This document shows, in pieces, positions 41,097 to 49,167 of a DNA stretch of 64,000 nt (position 1 is its first letter; each line of letters opens with the position of its first letter). This DNA is from Mediterraneibacter hominis. Its GTDB lineage: Bacteria > Bacillota > Clostridia > Lachnospirales > Lachnospiraceae. The stretch lies in assembly GCF_014287475.1 (NCBI RefSeq), contig NZ_JACOPF010000003.1, positions 1-64,000 on the forward strand, read 5' to 3'. The position numbers and the translations under genes are program-made. The notes below the pieces were generated by a model. It made no database searches. It was not told where the DNA came from and worked only from the letters and a program-made list of their open reading frames with translations.

Positions 41097-41108
41097 GAGG
41101 AAAAGGAG

Positions 41109-42449
41109 ATGAATCAGCCTAAAATTGGATTAGTAGGTGTAACATGTGAATACGAAAGTGGAGGGCAGCGCGCAGAAGAATTGCTGAAAGACATCGGCAA
41201 TGCACTTTGCAGAAAAAATGTGGAAGTTGTGCATGCAGATAAAGTTGCGTGGAATTCAGCAGATGCAGTGGAAATCTGTAGTCAGTTTAAAAAGGAAAAT
41301 CTGGATGCACTAGTAATTGTAGAAGTGACATGGATTATGGATTCCATGCAGTATATATTTATCAATGAATTAAATCTTCCCACTGTTTTCTGGGCAGTAC
41401 CGTATACAGAAACATTTTCTATCGGCTGTGTGCAGCATTTTGGCGCTATTTTAAAAGCGCAGGGAATAGAATATGAATATGTGTATGGGCTTCCAGATAA
41501 CGTGGAAGCAGTTGAAAAGGTAAAAGTAGTTGCGGAGGCAGGGCAGATTATCAAAGCAGTAAAAGGTATGAGGCTGGCATTAGTGGGGCCAAGACAGACA
41601 TGGAGAGTTGCGGGTCCACAGGATATGAGCAATGAGGAATGGGAATTTTCCAGGAAACTAGGGGTTACCTTAATTCATATAGAGATGACAGAAGTGCTGT
41701 CTCTAGCTGAAAAATTCAGTGATAAAGAGGCAGAGGCTGCATTGAAATGCCTATCAAAGCGAACTGGAATTATAAAGGCAGACGATACAGCTATGAAATA
41801 TATGGCGAAGGTTTATATGGCAACAAAAGAGATTGCTGGAAAGTATTCGTTGGACGCTATGGCGGCAGAGTGCTATCCTATGTTCAGTGGAGTAATGAAT
41901 CTTACATCTTCATGGCTTGCTGATGAGGGCTTTATTGTTGATACAGAAGGGGATATCGGGCATACGGTGGTTATGTACATGTTAAACAGGGCGGCAAAAG
42001 GCGGAGCTTGCGCTCTTGGAGAAGTGGGAAGTATAGATGATGAAAAGAACATCCTAGCATTGGCACATGAAGGAAGTACAGCACATTCTTTGGCAGAAAG
42101 TATCGATAAGGTGCAGATTTCCCAGAGTGGTGAAAAGGGAACATTCGTAGGAGTACCTGTAAAGCCTATGGATATAGTGACTATCTCCAGTATTGTAGGT
42201 TCTAAAGGATACTATAAGCTCTTAGTAGAAAATGCAGATGTTGTACAGGCAACTCGTGAGGAATGGGTAAAAGGCGGTGAAAAGTTGCTTATAAAACTGC
42301 ATGTGGCGGATAAGGCAAGTACAGCTGTTGAAAAACTGATGGAAAAGGGGATGGATCATCATCTGATAGTAAAAGAGGGCGATTATGTACAGCTAATGAT
42401 GACAATCTGTAAATTTTTAGGGATGGAAATTGTAAGGGTATTTTCATAA
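41109..42449 (+). CDS. L-fucose/L-arabinose isomerase-like protein
   Basis: A 446-residue protein of the FucI/AraA-like isomerase fold. It has KIGLVGVTCEYESGG at the start, DALVIVEVTWIMDSMQYIFINELNLPTVFW, the middle AAECYPMFSGVMNLTSSWLADEGFIVDTEGDIGHTVVMYML, where the metal-binding acidic residues lie, and a C-terminal barrel with the late HHLIVKEGDYV. It should convert an aldose to a ketose or act on a related ketose acid. It is not clearly FucI or AraA; the sugar is unknown. It sits between cupin and Ldh2-type dehydrogenase genes. Confidence 0.8.
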   Translation: MNQPKIGLVGVTCEYESGGQRAEELLKDIGNALCRKNVEVVHADKVAWNSADAVEICSQFKKENLDALVIVEVTWIMDSMQYIFINELNLPTVFWAVPYTETFSIGCVQHFGAILKAQGIEYEYVYGLPDNVEAVEKVKVVAEAGQIIKAVKGMRLALVGPRQTWRVAGPQDMSNEEWEFSRKLGVTLIHIEMTEVLSLAEKFSDKEAEAALKCLSKRTGIIKADDTAMKYMAKVYMATKEIAGKYSLDAMAAECYPMFSGVMNLTSSWLADEGFIVDTEGDIGHTVVMYMLNRAAKGGACALGEVGSIDDEKNILALAHEGSTAHSLAESIDKVQISQSGEKGTFVGVPVKPMDIVTISSIVGSKGYYKLLVENADVVQATREEWVKGGEKLLIKLHVADKASTAVEKLMEKGMDHHLIVKEGDYVQLMMTICKFLGMEIVRVFS

Positions 42450-42466
42450 ACAATGGAGGTGCGAAG

Positions 42467-43537
42467 ATGAAAAATTATAAGGTAATGGAGAAACAGTTAA
42501 AGATATTTACACAGAAGGTTTTTTCGAAAGCAGGGCTTACAGAAAAACAGGCACAGTCCGTTGCAGAGCTTCTTGTACATGCGGATGTGAGAGGGGTAAG
42601 TAGTCATGGAGTACTGCGTACCAAATCGTATATTGACAAGATTAGAGGCGGCGGAGCATCGGTTAAAAGTGAATATCCGATTGTATCAGAGACAGCTAAT
42701 ACAGCGGTTATCGATGCGCAGGGTGGTTTAGGCGCTGTTGCTGGAGAAAAAGCAGTAAAGATTGCTCGTGAAAAAGCAAAGACAAATCTCATTTCCATTG
42801 TGTCTGTAAAAAACAGTAATCATTTTGGTATGGCAGGACACTGGGCAATGAAACTTGCTGGCGAAGAATACATCGGTTTTGCGTGTTCCAATACGGATCC
42901 TTCTATGGCGCCTCCGGGAGTGACTGTTCCATTTATAGGTAACAATCCGTTTTCTTTCGCATTTGCGGCAGGCGGGAAATATCCAGAAGTTTGTGTGGAT
43001 ATGGCTACAAGTGCAGCAGCATTTGGGAAAGCAAAAGCATACGCAATGGCAGGAAAGCAGATTCCGGAGGGCTGGCTTCTGGATAAAGAGGGAAAACCAA
43101 CGACAGATCTTGAGAAATACGGTATGCTTGTTCCGATGGCAGAACATAAAGGTTTTGGTATTGCGTTTATTGTTGAGCTGTTTGCAACATTACTTTCCGG
43201 TGGTGTATTATCACCAGATGTAAATGACCAAGACTTGCCAGATACGCCAGAATTGTCCAGTCAGAGTTTTGGATGTGTCAATATCAGCGCTTTTCGTGAT
43301 TTACAGAAATTCCATACAGATGCGGAAAAATATATTGACGCGCTCAAGGCACTTCCGGTAGGGGAAGAAATAGACAGCGCAAAATATCCTGGAGAAATTG
43401 AATATACAAATAAACAAAAGAATTTAAAAGAAGGAATCCTTCTACCAGAGACATTGACAGCACAGTTAAAAGAAACAGGAAAAGAACTTGGTTTGGCGGC
43501 AGAGGATATGGAATTTTTAGAATTGATAGAGGCTTAA
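42467..43537 (+). CDS. Ldh2/malate dehydrogenase-family oxidoreductase
   Basis: A 356-residue NAD(P)-dependent dehydrogenase of the type II malate/L-lactate family, which also includes ureidoglycolate and delta-piperideine-2-carboxylate reductases. Marks are HADVRGVSSHGVLR near residues 30-44, AVIDAQGGLGAVAGEKAVKIA, VSVKNSNHFGMAGHWAMKLA with the catalytic His, CSNTDPSMAPPGVTVPFIGNNPFSFAFA, and the later EHKGFGIAFIVELFATLLSGG. It oxidises or reduces a 2-hydroxy/2-keto acid. It is last in its operon; a terminator follows at 43548. Confidence 0.92.
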   Translation: MKNYKVMEKQLKIFTQKVFSKAGLTEKQAQSVAELLVHADVRGVSSHGVLRTKSYIDKIRGGGASVKSEYPIVSETANTAVIDAQGGLGAVAGEKAVKIAREKAKTNLISIVSVKNSNHFGMAGHWAMKLAGEEYIGFACSNTDPSMAPPGVTVPFIGNNPFSFAFAAGGKYPEVCVDMATSAAAFGKAKAYAMAGKQIPEGWLLDKEGKPTTDLEKYGMLVPMAEHKGFGIAFIVELFATLLSGGVLSPDVNDQDLPDTPELSSQSFGCVNISAFRDLQKFHTDAEKYIDALKALPVGEEIDSAKYPGEIEYTNKQKNLKEGILLPETLTAQLKETGKELGLAAEDMEFLELIEA

Positions 43538-43547
43538 GGAGAAGAAG

Positions 43548-43581
43548 ATAAGGACAGAAGACAGGGCTTTTGTCCTTATTT
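43548..43581. terminator. terminator between dehydrogenase and araC-like genes
   Basis: ATAAGGACA at 43548-43556 pairs with TGTCCTTAT at 43571-43579, followed by TT. It lies between the convergent dehydrogenase and AraC-type genes. Confidence 0.7.
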
Positions 43582-43636
43582 CAGCATAATTTATATGTGG
43601 GTGTCACAGTTTGAATATTTTTGGAAATGGACAGAA

Positions 43637-44503
43637 TTATTCAGAGACAGATTCATTGGAAGTTTGATAACGCTTTCGATATTCAAGAGGACTGATTCCC
43701 ATATATTTAGAGAATGTTTTATAGAAGTAGCTGTAATTATTAAAGCCTACATTTTCAGCAATTTTATTGATAGAAAGGGTGCCCTTTAAGTAATGGGTTG
43801 CCTTTTCAATCCTTTTTTCTACAATATAATTGGTCAAAGTGTATTTGGTTACCTTTTTAAAAATACGGCAGATATAGTATGCACTGTAATTGACCTCATA
43901 AGCAAGTCTGTCCAGAGACAGATTTTCACTTAAATGGGTATTGATAAAATCTACCAGTTCCGCTATCATTGCGACGTGGCGGGAATCGGTATTATCAAAA
44001 TGTATACCATCGTAACAATCGCTGAAAAGATAGGAAGCAAGCTGGTGAAGCAGAGCCTTTTCATAGATATCTTGACCATGCGCTGGTTTTTTTTGATCGA
44101 ATTGTTGAAGAAGCGTAAGATACTTGTCAAAACATTTGCCGTTCACATGAAAGATGGGATAATGACTGTTTTCTTTAGTGAAAATATCAAGCAAGTTGGA
44201 ATAAGGTGTATTAAAGGACAATAGCAGACTTGGGTCAATACTCATGCTAAAACGTTCGTAGTAGGCATTTTTGTTGTAGACAAGGGTATGTGGGTCAAAC
44301 ATATTGATAAGCGCAATATCTCCACGGCGAATGAGGTATTCTCTGTCATTGATTCTAAAAATACCTGCATTACCTAAGTACAAAACAATTTCATAGAAAT
44401 CGTGATAATGAAGATGATAAGGAAGTTCATTTTGTGGGGTGCGTAGCAAACATTCATAGTCTCCTTTGTAGAGAAACGAGTGAGAAAGAAATTTAGCATC
44501 CAT
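43637..44503 (-). CDS. AraC-family regulator with N-terminal cupin
   Basis: A 288-residue AraC/XylS protein. The N-terminal cupin sensor spans about residues 15-95 (PYHLHYHDFYEIVLYLGNAGIFRINDREYLIRRGDIALINMFDPH). The C-terminal double helix-turn-helix spans about 175-280 (LSLDRLAYEVNYSAYYICRIFKKVTKYTLTNYIVEKRIEKATHYLKGT, then INKIAENVGFNNYSYFYKTFSKYMGISPLEYRKRY). Such proteins bind phased direct repeats and activate catabolic genes when they bind a sugar. Five matching CAAGAT direct-repeat sites lie in the locus, one 80 bases upstream of this gene. AGGAGGCGT lies before the ATG. Confidence 0.92.
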   Translation of the reverse strand: MDAKFLSHSFLYKGDYECLLRTPQNELPYHLHYHDFYEIVLYLGNAGIFRINDREYLIRRGDIALINMFDPHTLVYNKNAYYERFSMSIDPSLLLSFNTPYSNLLDIFTKENSHYPIFHVNGKCFDKYLTLLQQFDQKKPAHGQDIYEKALLHQLASYLFSDCYDGIHFDNTDSRHVAMIAELVDFINTHLSENLSLDRLAYEVNYSAYYICRIFKKVTKYTLTNYIVEKRIEKATHYLKGTLSINKIAENVGFNNYSYFYKTFSKYMGISPLEYRKRYQTSNESVSE

Positions 44504-44582
44504 ATACCATACGCCTCCTTTTGTTTATATGAGGTATTTTAATTTAGTTTATCTGCCCAAAGACACTCTGTCAATAAAATAG

Positions 44583-44620
44583 CAAGATAAGAAATATATA
44601 TGGCAAGATAAGAAAAGAGA
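44583..44620 (+). promoter_or_regulatory. AraC-type operator, site 5 (araC / acetyltransferase intergenic)
   Basis: CAAGATAAGAAA at 44583 and again at 44604, exactly 21 bp apart. It lies between the divergent araC-like gene and the acetyltransferase gene, 68 bases before the latter. It may serve activation of the acetyltransferase gene, autoregulation of the regulator, or both. Confidence 0.75.
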
Positions 44621-44671
44621 AGGTAAGAAGTAGAGATTAAGAGAACATAGGGAAAGGGGAGAGATATAATT

Positions 44672-45280
44672 ATGAATCTACAAGAACAAAAGGAAAGAAT
44701 TTTATCCGGAGAGATGTATAACGATCTTACGCCGGAACTGATCAATGCAAGAAAAGAAACCGTATTTTTGACGAATCAGTACAATCAGTCTTATGGGGAG
44801 GCGCCGGAGGTCAGGGAGGCGATTTTAAAAAAGCTGCTAGGCTCTGTAGGGAAAAATCCGTTTTTTGAGCCGAACTTCAGATGTGAATTTGGTTTTCATA
44901 TTTATCTGGGGGATAATTTTTATGCAAATTTTGATTGTGTTATGCTAGATGGAGGAGGCATTTATATCGGAGATGATGTTTTGTTTGGACCACGGGTAGG
45001 AATTTATACTTGCCGACATGCCTACTGGCACGAAGAACGGGCAAAGGGGGCTTGTTTTGGGAAACCGGTTAAAATTGGAAACAGAGTATGGATTGGCGCA
45101 GGAGTACATATCGACCAGGGCGTAACGATCGGGGACAATACGATTATTGGAGCGGGAAGCGTGATTACAAGAGATATTCCAGCTAATGTGGTGGCGGCAG
45201 GAGTGCCATGTAAGGTCATACGTACTATAACAGAAGCGGAAAAAACAGACTACATGCAGATTTTAGAGAAAGAGTATTAA
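44672..45280 (+). CDS. sugar O-acetyltransferase, LacA/Maa-like
   Basis: A 202-residue acetyltransferase of the left-handed beta-helix (hexapeptide repeat) family. The N-terminal Mac domain is ERILSGEMYNDLTPELINARKETVFLTNQYNQS. The coil includes FYANFDCVMLDGGGIYIGDDVLFGPRVGIYTCRHAYW with the catalytic His, then KIGNRVWIGAGVHIDQGVTIGDNTIIGAGSVITRDIPANVVAAGVPCKVIR. It moves acetyl from acetyl-CoA to sugars, often for detoxification of non-metabolised sugars. AraC-type site 5 precedes it. Confidence 0.93.
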   Translation: MNLQEQKERILSGEMYNDLTPELINARKETVFLTNQYNQSYGEAPEVREAILKKLLGSVGKNPFFEPNFRCEFGFHIYLGDNFYANFDCVMLDGGGIYIGDDVLFGPRVGIYTCRHAYWHEERAKGACFGKPVKIGNRVWIGAGVHIDQGVTIGDNTIIGAGSVITRDIPANVVAAGVPCKVIRTITEAEKTDYMQILEKEY

Positions 45281-45300
45281 AAGAAATATAAAAAAATGAT

Positions 45301-45332
45301 AGCCTTTCCCAAAAGAGAACCAGGGAAAGGCT
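45301..45332 (-). terminator. terminator for the DeoR-type gene
   Basis: AGCCTTTCCC at 45301-45310 pairs with GGGAAAGGCT at 45323-45332. On the minus strand it is followed by ATCATTTTTT, so it serves mainly the leftward DeoR gene; it also lies after the acetyltransferase gene. Confidence 0.75.
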
Positions 45333-45378
45333 GTTAAACAATATATAAAAGAACAATACTTTGCGCAATTTGCATATA

Positions 45379-46182
45379 TTAAGAATCTGCAATCACAACT
45401 TCCACCCCTGCCTCTTTTATTTTCTCCAATTCTGTCATGTCACTGTCCGCATCTGTTATCAGACAGGAAACATCGGATAAATTCCCAAAAAAGAAGCTAT
45501 GCTGGATTCCCACTTTTCTATGATCGGCTACAATAATGACAGGGCCGTCACAGTGTTGAATCATGGCCTGGTTTATGGCGGGGTCCTGGACTGCCATCGA
45601 AGTAAGCCCGCCTTTTGCGCTGATACCACTTACACCGAGAATACATTTTGTAGAAGAGATTTTTTGAATTGCCTCAACAGCAAGGTTGCCTGTTGTGTAC
45701 ATTTTCGCATTTCCCATTTTTGTATTTCCGATTACCTCACCTCCTATAAGTACAAGTTCAGTACTGGAATCTCTGTCTGTGAATAAACTTCTTCCATTAT
45801 TGGTAATAATTGTAACAGCTTTATTTTTGATGTACGGGATAATTCTAAGTACAGTGGAACTGCTGTTGAAAAAGACGGTATCGCCGTCCTCAATCAGAGA
45901 TGCAGCATACTGGGCAATTATGTCTTTTTCCTCGGAGCAGGCAGAGGCGCCTGTTTCGTTGTCAAATTTAGGATGGCTTCTGTTTATATCCAATATACAA
46001 ACATTGTTTTTACAGCGGATGGCTTCTCCATAATTGGCAAGAAGATGAATATCCCTGCGGATTGTCGTATCAGAAACATGGAAAATCCCTGCGAGTTCTG
46101 ATACTTTTATGTAGTTATTTTTGCGTAAATAATGAATGATTTTACTATGACGTGAAATGATTTCCTCTTTACTGGTTTTCAT
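45379..46182 (-). CDS. DeoR-family transcriptional regulator
   Basis: A 267-residue DeoR regulator. The N-terminal winged helix is SRHSKIIHYLRKNNYIKVSELAGIFHVSDTTIRRDIHLLANYGEAIR. The C-terminal sugar-phosphate sensor domain is present (DGDTVFFNSSSTVLRIIPYIKNKAVTIITNN, LIGGEV, GVSGISAKGGLTS, VADHRKVG). It is divergent from the PLP enzyme-NhaC-dehydrogenase operon and probably represses it. Repeated AATAAACAAAT sites lie in the 317-base region between them. Confidence 0.93.
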   Translation of the reverse strand: MKTSKEEIISRHSKIIHYLRKNNYIKVSELAGIFHVSDTTIRRDIHLLANYGEAIRCKNNVCILDINRSHPKFDNETGASACSEEKDIIAQYAASLIEDGDTVFFNSSSTVLRIIPYIKNKAVTIITNNGRSLFTDRDSSTELVLIGGEVIGNTKMGNAKMYTTGNLAVEAIQKISSTKCILGVSGISAKGGLTSMAVQDPAINQAMIQHCDGPVIIVADHRKVGIQHSFFFGNLSDVSCLITDADSDMTELEKIKEAGVEVVIADS

Positions 46183-46211
46183 ATTTTACCCCTTTTATAT
46201 GCAAAAAGTAT

Positions 46212-46340
46212 ATTTGTTTATGAATATGCTAATATAAAACAGGTATTTTGTAAATAAAATATGCGTGATAAAAGTGGAGAAAATGAAAAAGTATCAGAAT
46301 AAACAAATATAAAAATAAAAAATGTACAAAATAAACAAAT
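46212..46340. promoter_or_regulatory. repeated AATAAACAAAT sites, putative DeoR operators
   Basis: The 317-base region between the divergent DeoR gene and the PLP enzyme gene has no gene and is very AT-rich. AATAAACAAAT occurs at 46298-46308 and 46330-46340 (32 bp apart, three helical turns), and its inverse ATTTGTTTAT at 46212-46221. A partial AAAACAAAT lies near 46433. The wide spacing fits DeoR-type looping operators. In such AT-rich DNA, chance repeats are possible. Confidence 0.5.
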
Positions 46341-46499
46341 TTTTCATAAAATGATATTTATATAAAATTATTTGGCGTTTATAACAAATTAAATGAAAAA
46401 ATTATATTAAAAATGCGAATATTATTTTCATAAAAACAAATATATAATAACTTTAAATCAAAAAACCGCTGGTGAGTCTGGCAGAAACAGGAGGGTAAT

Positions 46500-47666
46500 A
46501 TGGGAACGAGTGAAGAATTAATGCCCAAGATTGATCGAACTGATATTTTTGAAAGGAACAAAGAATATGAAAAGATGAGCTTTTCAACCCGCGCGATAGA
46601 TGTGGGAAACTATACGGACCGTTCGGCGGTACCTATCTATGCGTCGGTGACATCCGGTACAACGTATCAGAGAAATGGTGATCCCAGCAGAGATGCACTT
46701 TGTGCAAATATTGCCTCTTTGGAAGGGGCGGCATATACGCTGGCAACAGCAAGCGGTGTATCTTCAGTGACGTTGTCACTCCTGGCGTTGTTAAACCACG
46801 GAGCGCGTATTATCTGTCATAAAGATCTATATCTTTGGACGTATTTTTTTGTAAAGGAAGATTTGCCGCGGCTATTAAATGCGGACGTTGTCATGATAGA
46901 CATGACAGATACGGACGCGTTGGAGAGAGAATTAAAGAAAGGTGATACAACGCTGATTCTGACAGAGACAATTACGAATCCGATGCTGGAGGTAATTGAC
47001 CTGAAACGCTGCAGCGAGCTGGCTCATAAGTATGGAGCGAAACATATCAACGACAATACATTTGCTTCACCGTATCTTTGCAGGCCCTTGGAATTAGGAT
47101 GCGACGTAGTCTGTGAGAGCGTTACGAAATACATAAACGGACATGGGGACGCTCTGGGAGGTGCGATCAGTACAAACGAACATGAGATTTATTATAAGGT
47201 GCAGAGAATGATGGGAGAGCTTGGCCCTTGTCTGAGTCCGTTTGGTTCCTTCCTGATTATGCGCGGAATACAGACCCTGTCAATGAGAATGGAGAGACAC
47301 TGCGACAATGCAGAGAAGCTGGCGGCGTATCTTGGAACGAAGCCGTTTGTAAAAAATCTGATTTATCCGGGACTTAAGGAACATCCACAGCATGAGCTTG
47401 CCAAAAAGCAGTTGAAGCGCTTTGGGGGAATGCTTTGCTTCCAGTTAGATGTAGACCATGACACACTATACAACGAATTTCTTCCGGAGCTGAAACTGTT
47501 TAAGCACTGGGTGAGCTTAGGAGAGGCACATTCTTTGATCAGCCCAAAGGATGCAGATGCCGAGAAGGGAATTCCGGCAGATTTGATTCGTGTTTCGGTC
47601 GGACTGGAGGATGTAAATGACTTGATTGCCGATCTGGAAAAAGGATTTGAGAAAGCGATTCGGTAA
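46500..47666 (+). CDS. Cys/Met metabolism PLP enzyme (methionine gamma-lyase / cystathionine-type)
   Basis: A 388-residue trans-sulfuration enzyme. Marks are STRAIDVGNYTDRSAVPIYASVTSGTTYQRNGDPSRDALCANIASLEGA (near residues 25-75), ATASGVSSVTLSLLALL, TETITNPMLEVIDL, HINDNTFASPYLCRPLELGCDVVCESVTKYINGHGDALGG with the PLP Lys in SVTKY, and a C-terminal SLGEAHSLISPKD. The family includes methionine gamma-lyase, cystathionine lyases and sulfhydrylases. Given the neighbours, a lyase giving a 2-keto acid is plausible. AGGAGGGT lies before the ATG. Confidence 0.9.
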   Translation: MGTSEELMPKIDRTDIFERNKEYEKMSFSTRAIDVGNYTDRSAVPIYASVTSGTTYQRNGDPSRDALCANIASLEGAAYTLATASGVSSVTLSLLALLNHGARIICHKDLYLWTYFFVKEDLPRLLNADVVMIDMTDTDALERELKKGDTTLILTETITNPMLEVIDLKRCSELAHKYGAKHINDNTFASPYLCRPLELGCDVVCESVTKYINGHGDALGGAISTNEHEIYYKVQRMMGELGPCLSPFGSFLIMRGIQTLSMRMERHCDNAEKLAAYLGTKPFVKNLIYPGLKEHPQHELAKKQLKRFGGMLCFQLDVDHDTLYNEFLPELKLFKHWVSLGEAHSLISPKDADAEKGIPADLIRVSVGLEDVNDLIADLEKGFEKAIR

Positions 47667-47710
47667 AAGAGATACAAAAGAATATAGGAATGAATAGGAG
47701 TGAGGTAATT

Positions 47711-49138
47711 ATGGAAAAAGAAAAAAACAGAAAAACCCCGTCATGGCAGTATTCAATTATAGTATTTGCGGTGATCGTACTGTTTATAGCTCTGGGCTAT
47801 GCTCTGTTTAAGATTGATTTTGCAATCCTGCTGTTTGTGTCATGGCTGCTTGCAGGAGTTTTTGCAATGCCTTTAGGGTTTAAATTCAGAGAGATTGAAG
47901 ACTTTGCATATGAATCCGCGAAAAAATGTATTCCTTCTTCAGCGATTATTTTAGCTGTAGGTATTATGATTGCCGCATTTATGGCAGCAGGAACGATTCC
48001 GTCCATTCTGGTGGGAGGAATGGAAATTATTACACCGAAGTTTTTCTTACCGTTTACCTTTTTATTCTGCTGTGTCATCTCTGTGGCTACCGGTACATCC
48101 TGGGGGACAGCAGGAACAGTAGGTGTGGCAATGATTGGTATAGGGACTGCGCTTGGCATTAATCCGGCTTTTACATCTGGCGCAATTATATCAGGCGCTT
48201 ATTTTGGGGATAAAATGTCTCCGCTTTCCGACACAACAATTCTGGCTTCCACATTGACAGAGACAGACATTTTCGTACATATTAAAGCGATGCTTTGGAC
48301 AACTATTCCGGCGGCGGTTCTCTGTGTGATTGTCTATGGCGTAATGGGGATTGTGACGGCGAATGACAATTATGACCGGGCGGCAGCGGATGCGTTTGTA
48401 GAATCTTTGCAGGGGTTGTATCATATTAATTTCCTGCCGGTGATTCCTCTGATTGTTGTTATCGTGATGATCCTGATGCGGAAATCAACGGTTGTGTCCC
48501 TGCTGGTAGGCGCTTTGCTCGCGGCTGCGATTGCTGTTGTATATCAGGGAGTGTCGATTTCTGAACTTGGAACTTTTCTAACTAGTGGTTATGTGGCAAA
48601 CACAGAAGACACAATGGTTACTTCTATTTTAAACCGCGGTGGTCTGACAAGTATGTTAAAGCTCCTTTCTATCTTCATCAGTGCGTTAGGTTTAGGCGGT
48701 ATTCTAACAGGTACAGGGATCTTGCAGCCTATTTTTGATATGCTTGTGAGAAGAATTAAAACAGGAAAAGGCGTTCTTCTTTCTGCATATGTTACAACCT
48801 GGCTTGGTATTACCTTAGTGCCGACCTATAATTTCCCGTTTGTAATGGATGCGACATTATTTAATCCTTTGCTGAAACGTTATAATTTGAAATCGGAAAA
48901 TCTTTCGAGAATCATGGAGGATGTTGGTACCTTAGGCGGAACACTGATGCCGTGGAGCACAGGACCAGTATTTGTGGCAGGCGTTTTGGGAGTATCGGCC
49001 GGACCTATGTGTCAATACAATTTCCTTGCGATGTTTGTGCCGGTCATTTCTCTGATTTATATTCTGACCGGATTTGGACTGAAGAAGATCGATCCTTCGA
49101 GAGATTTCTCCGCAATCGAATGTAAGGCAGAAGAATAA
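47711..49138 (+). CDS. NhaC-family Na+/H+ antiporter-like transporter
   Basis: A 475-residue membrane transporter with about 11 or 12 hydrophobic helices. NhaC marks are SSAIILAVGIMIAAFMAAGTIPSILVGGMEI, SVATGTSWGTAGTVGVAMIGIGTALGINPAFTSGAIISGAYFGDKMSPLSDTTILAS, and LGGTLMPWSTGPVFVAGVLGV. Members exchange H+ and Na+, and some move malate/lactate or amino acids (MleN-like). Between a sulfur amino-acid lyase and a 2-hydroxyacid dehydrogenase, it could move the amino acid or hydroxy acid. ATG 47711 has GAGTGAGGT upstream. Confidence 0.92.
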   Translation: MEKEKNRKTPSWQYSIIVFAVIVLFIALGYALFKIDFAILLFVSWLLAGVFAMPLGFKFREIEDFAYESAKKCIPSSAIILAVGIMIAAFMAAGTIPSILVGGMEIITPKFFLPFTFLFCCVISVATGTSWGTAGTVGVAMIGIGTALGINPAFTSGAIISGAYFGDKMSPLSDTTILASTLTETDIFVHIKAMLWTTIPAAVLCVIVYGVMGIVTANDNYDRAAADAFVESLQGLYHINFLPVIPLIVVIVMILMRKSTVVSLLVGALLAAAIAVVYQGVSISELGTFLTSGYVANTEDTMVTSILNRGGLTSMLKLLSIFISALGLGGILTGTGILQPIFDMLVRRIKTGKGVLLSAYVTTWLGITLVPTYNFPFVMDATLFNPLLKRYNLKSENLSRIMEDVGTLGGTLMPWSTGPVFVAGVLGVSAGPMCQYNFLAMFVPVISLIYILTGFGLKKIDPSRDFSAIECKAEE

Positions 49139-49167
49139 AAGACAGAATATTGCAAAAGGAGCCAAAC

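Noticed and set aside
28676..44620. The CAAGAT repeats as a mobile element (MITE)
   Set aside because: They have no terminal inverted repeats or target duplications, lie at a fixed distance before gene starts, and vary outside the two half-sites.
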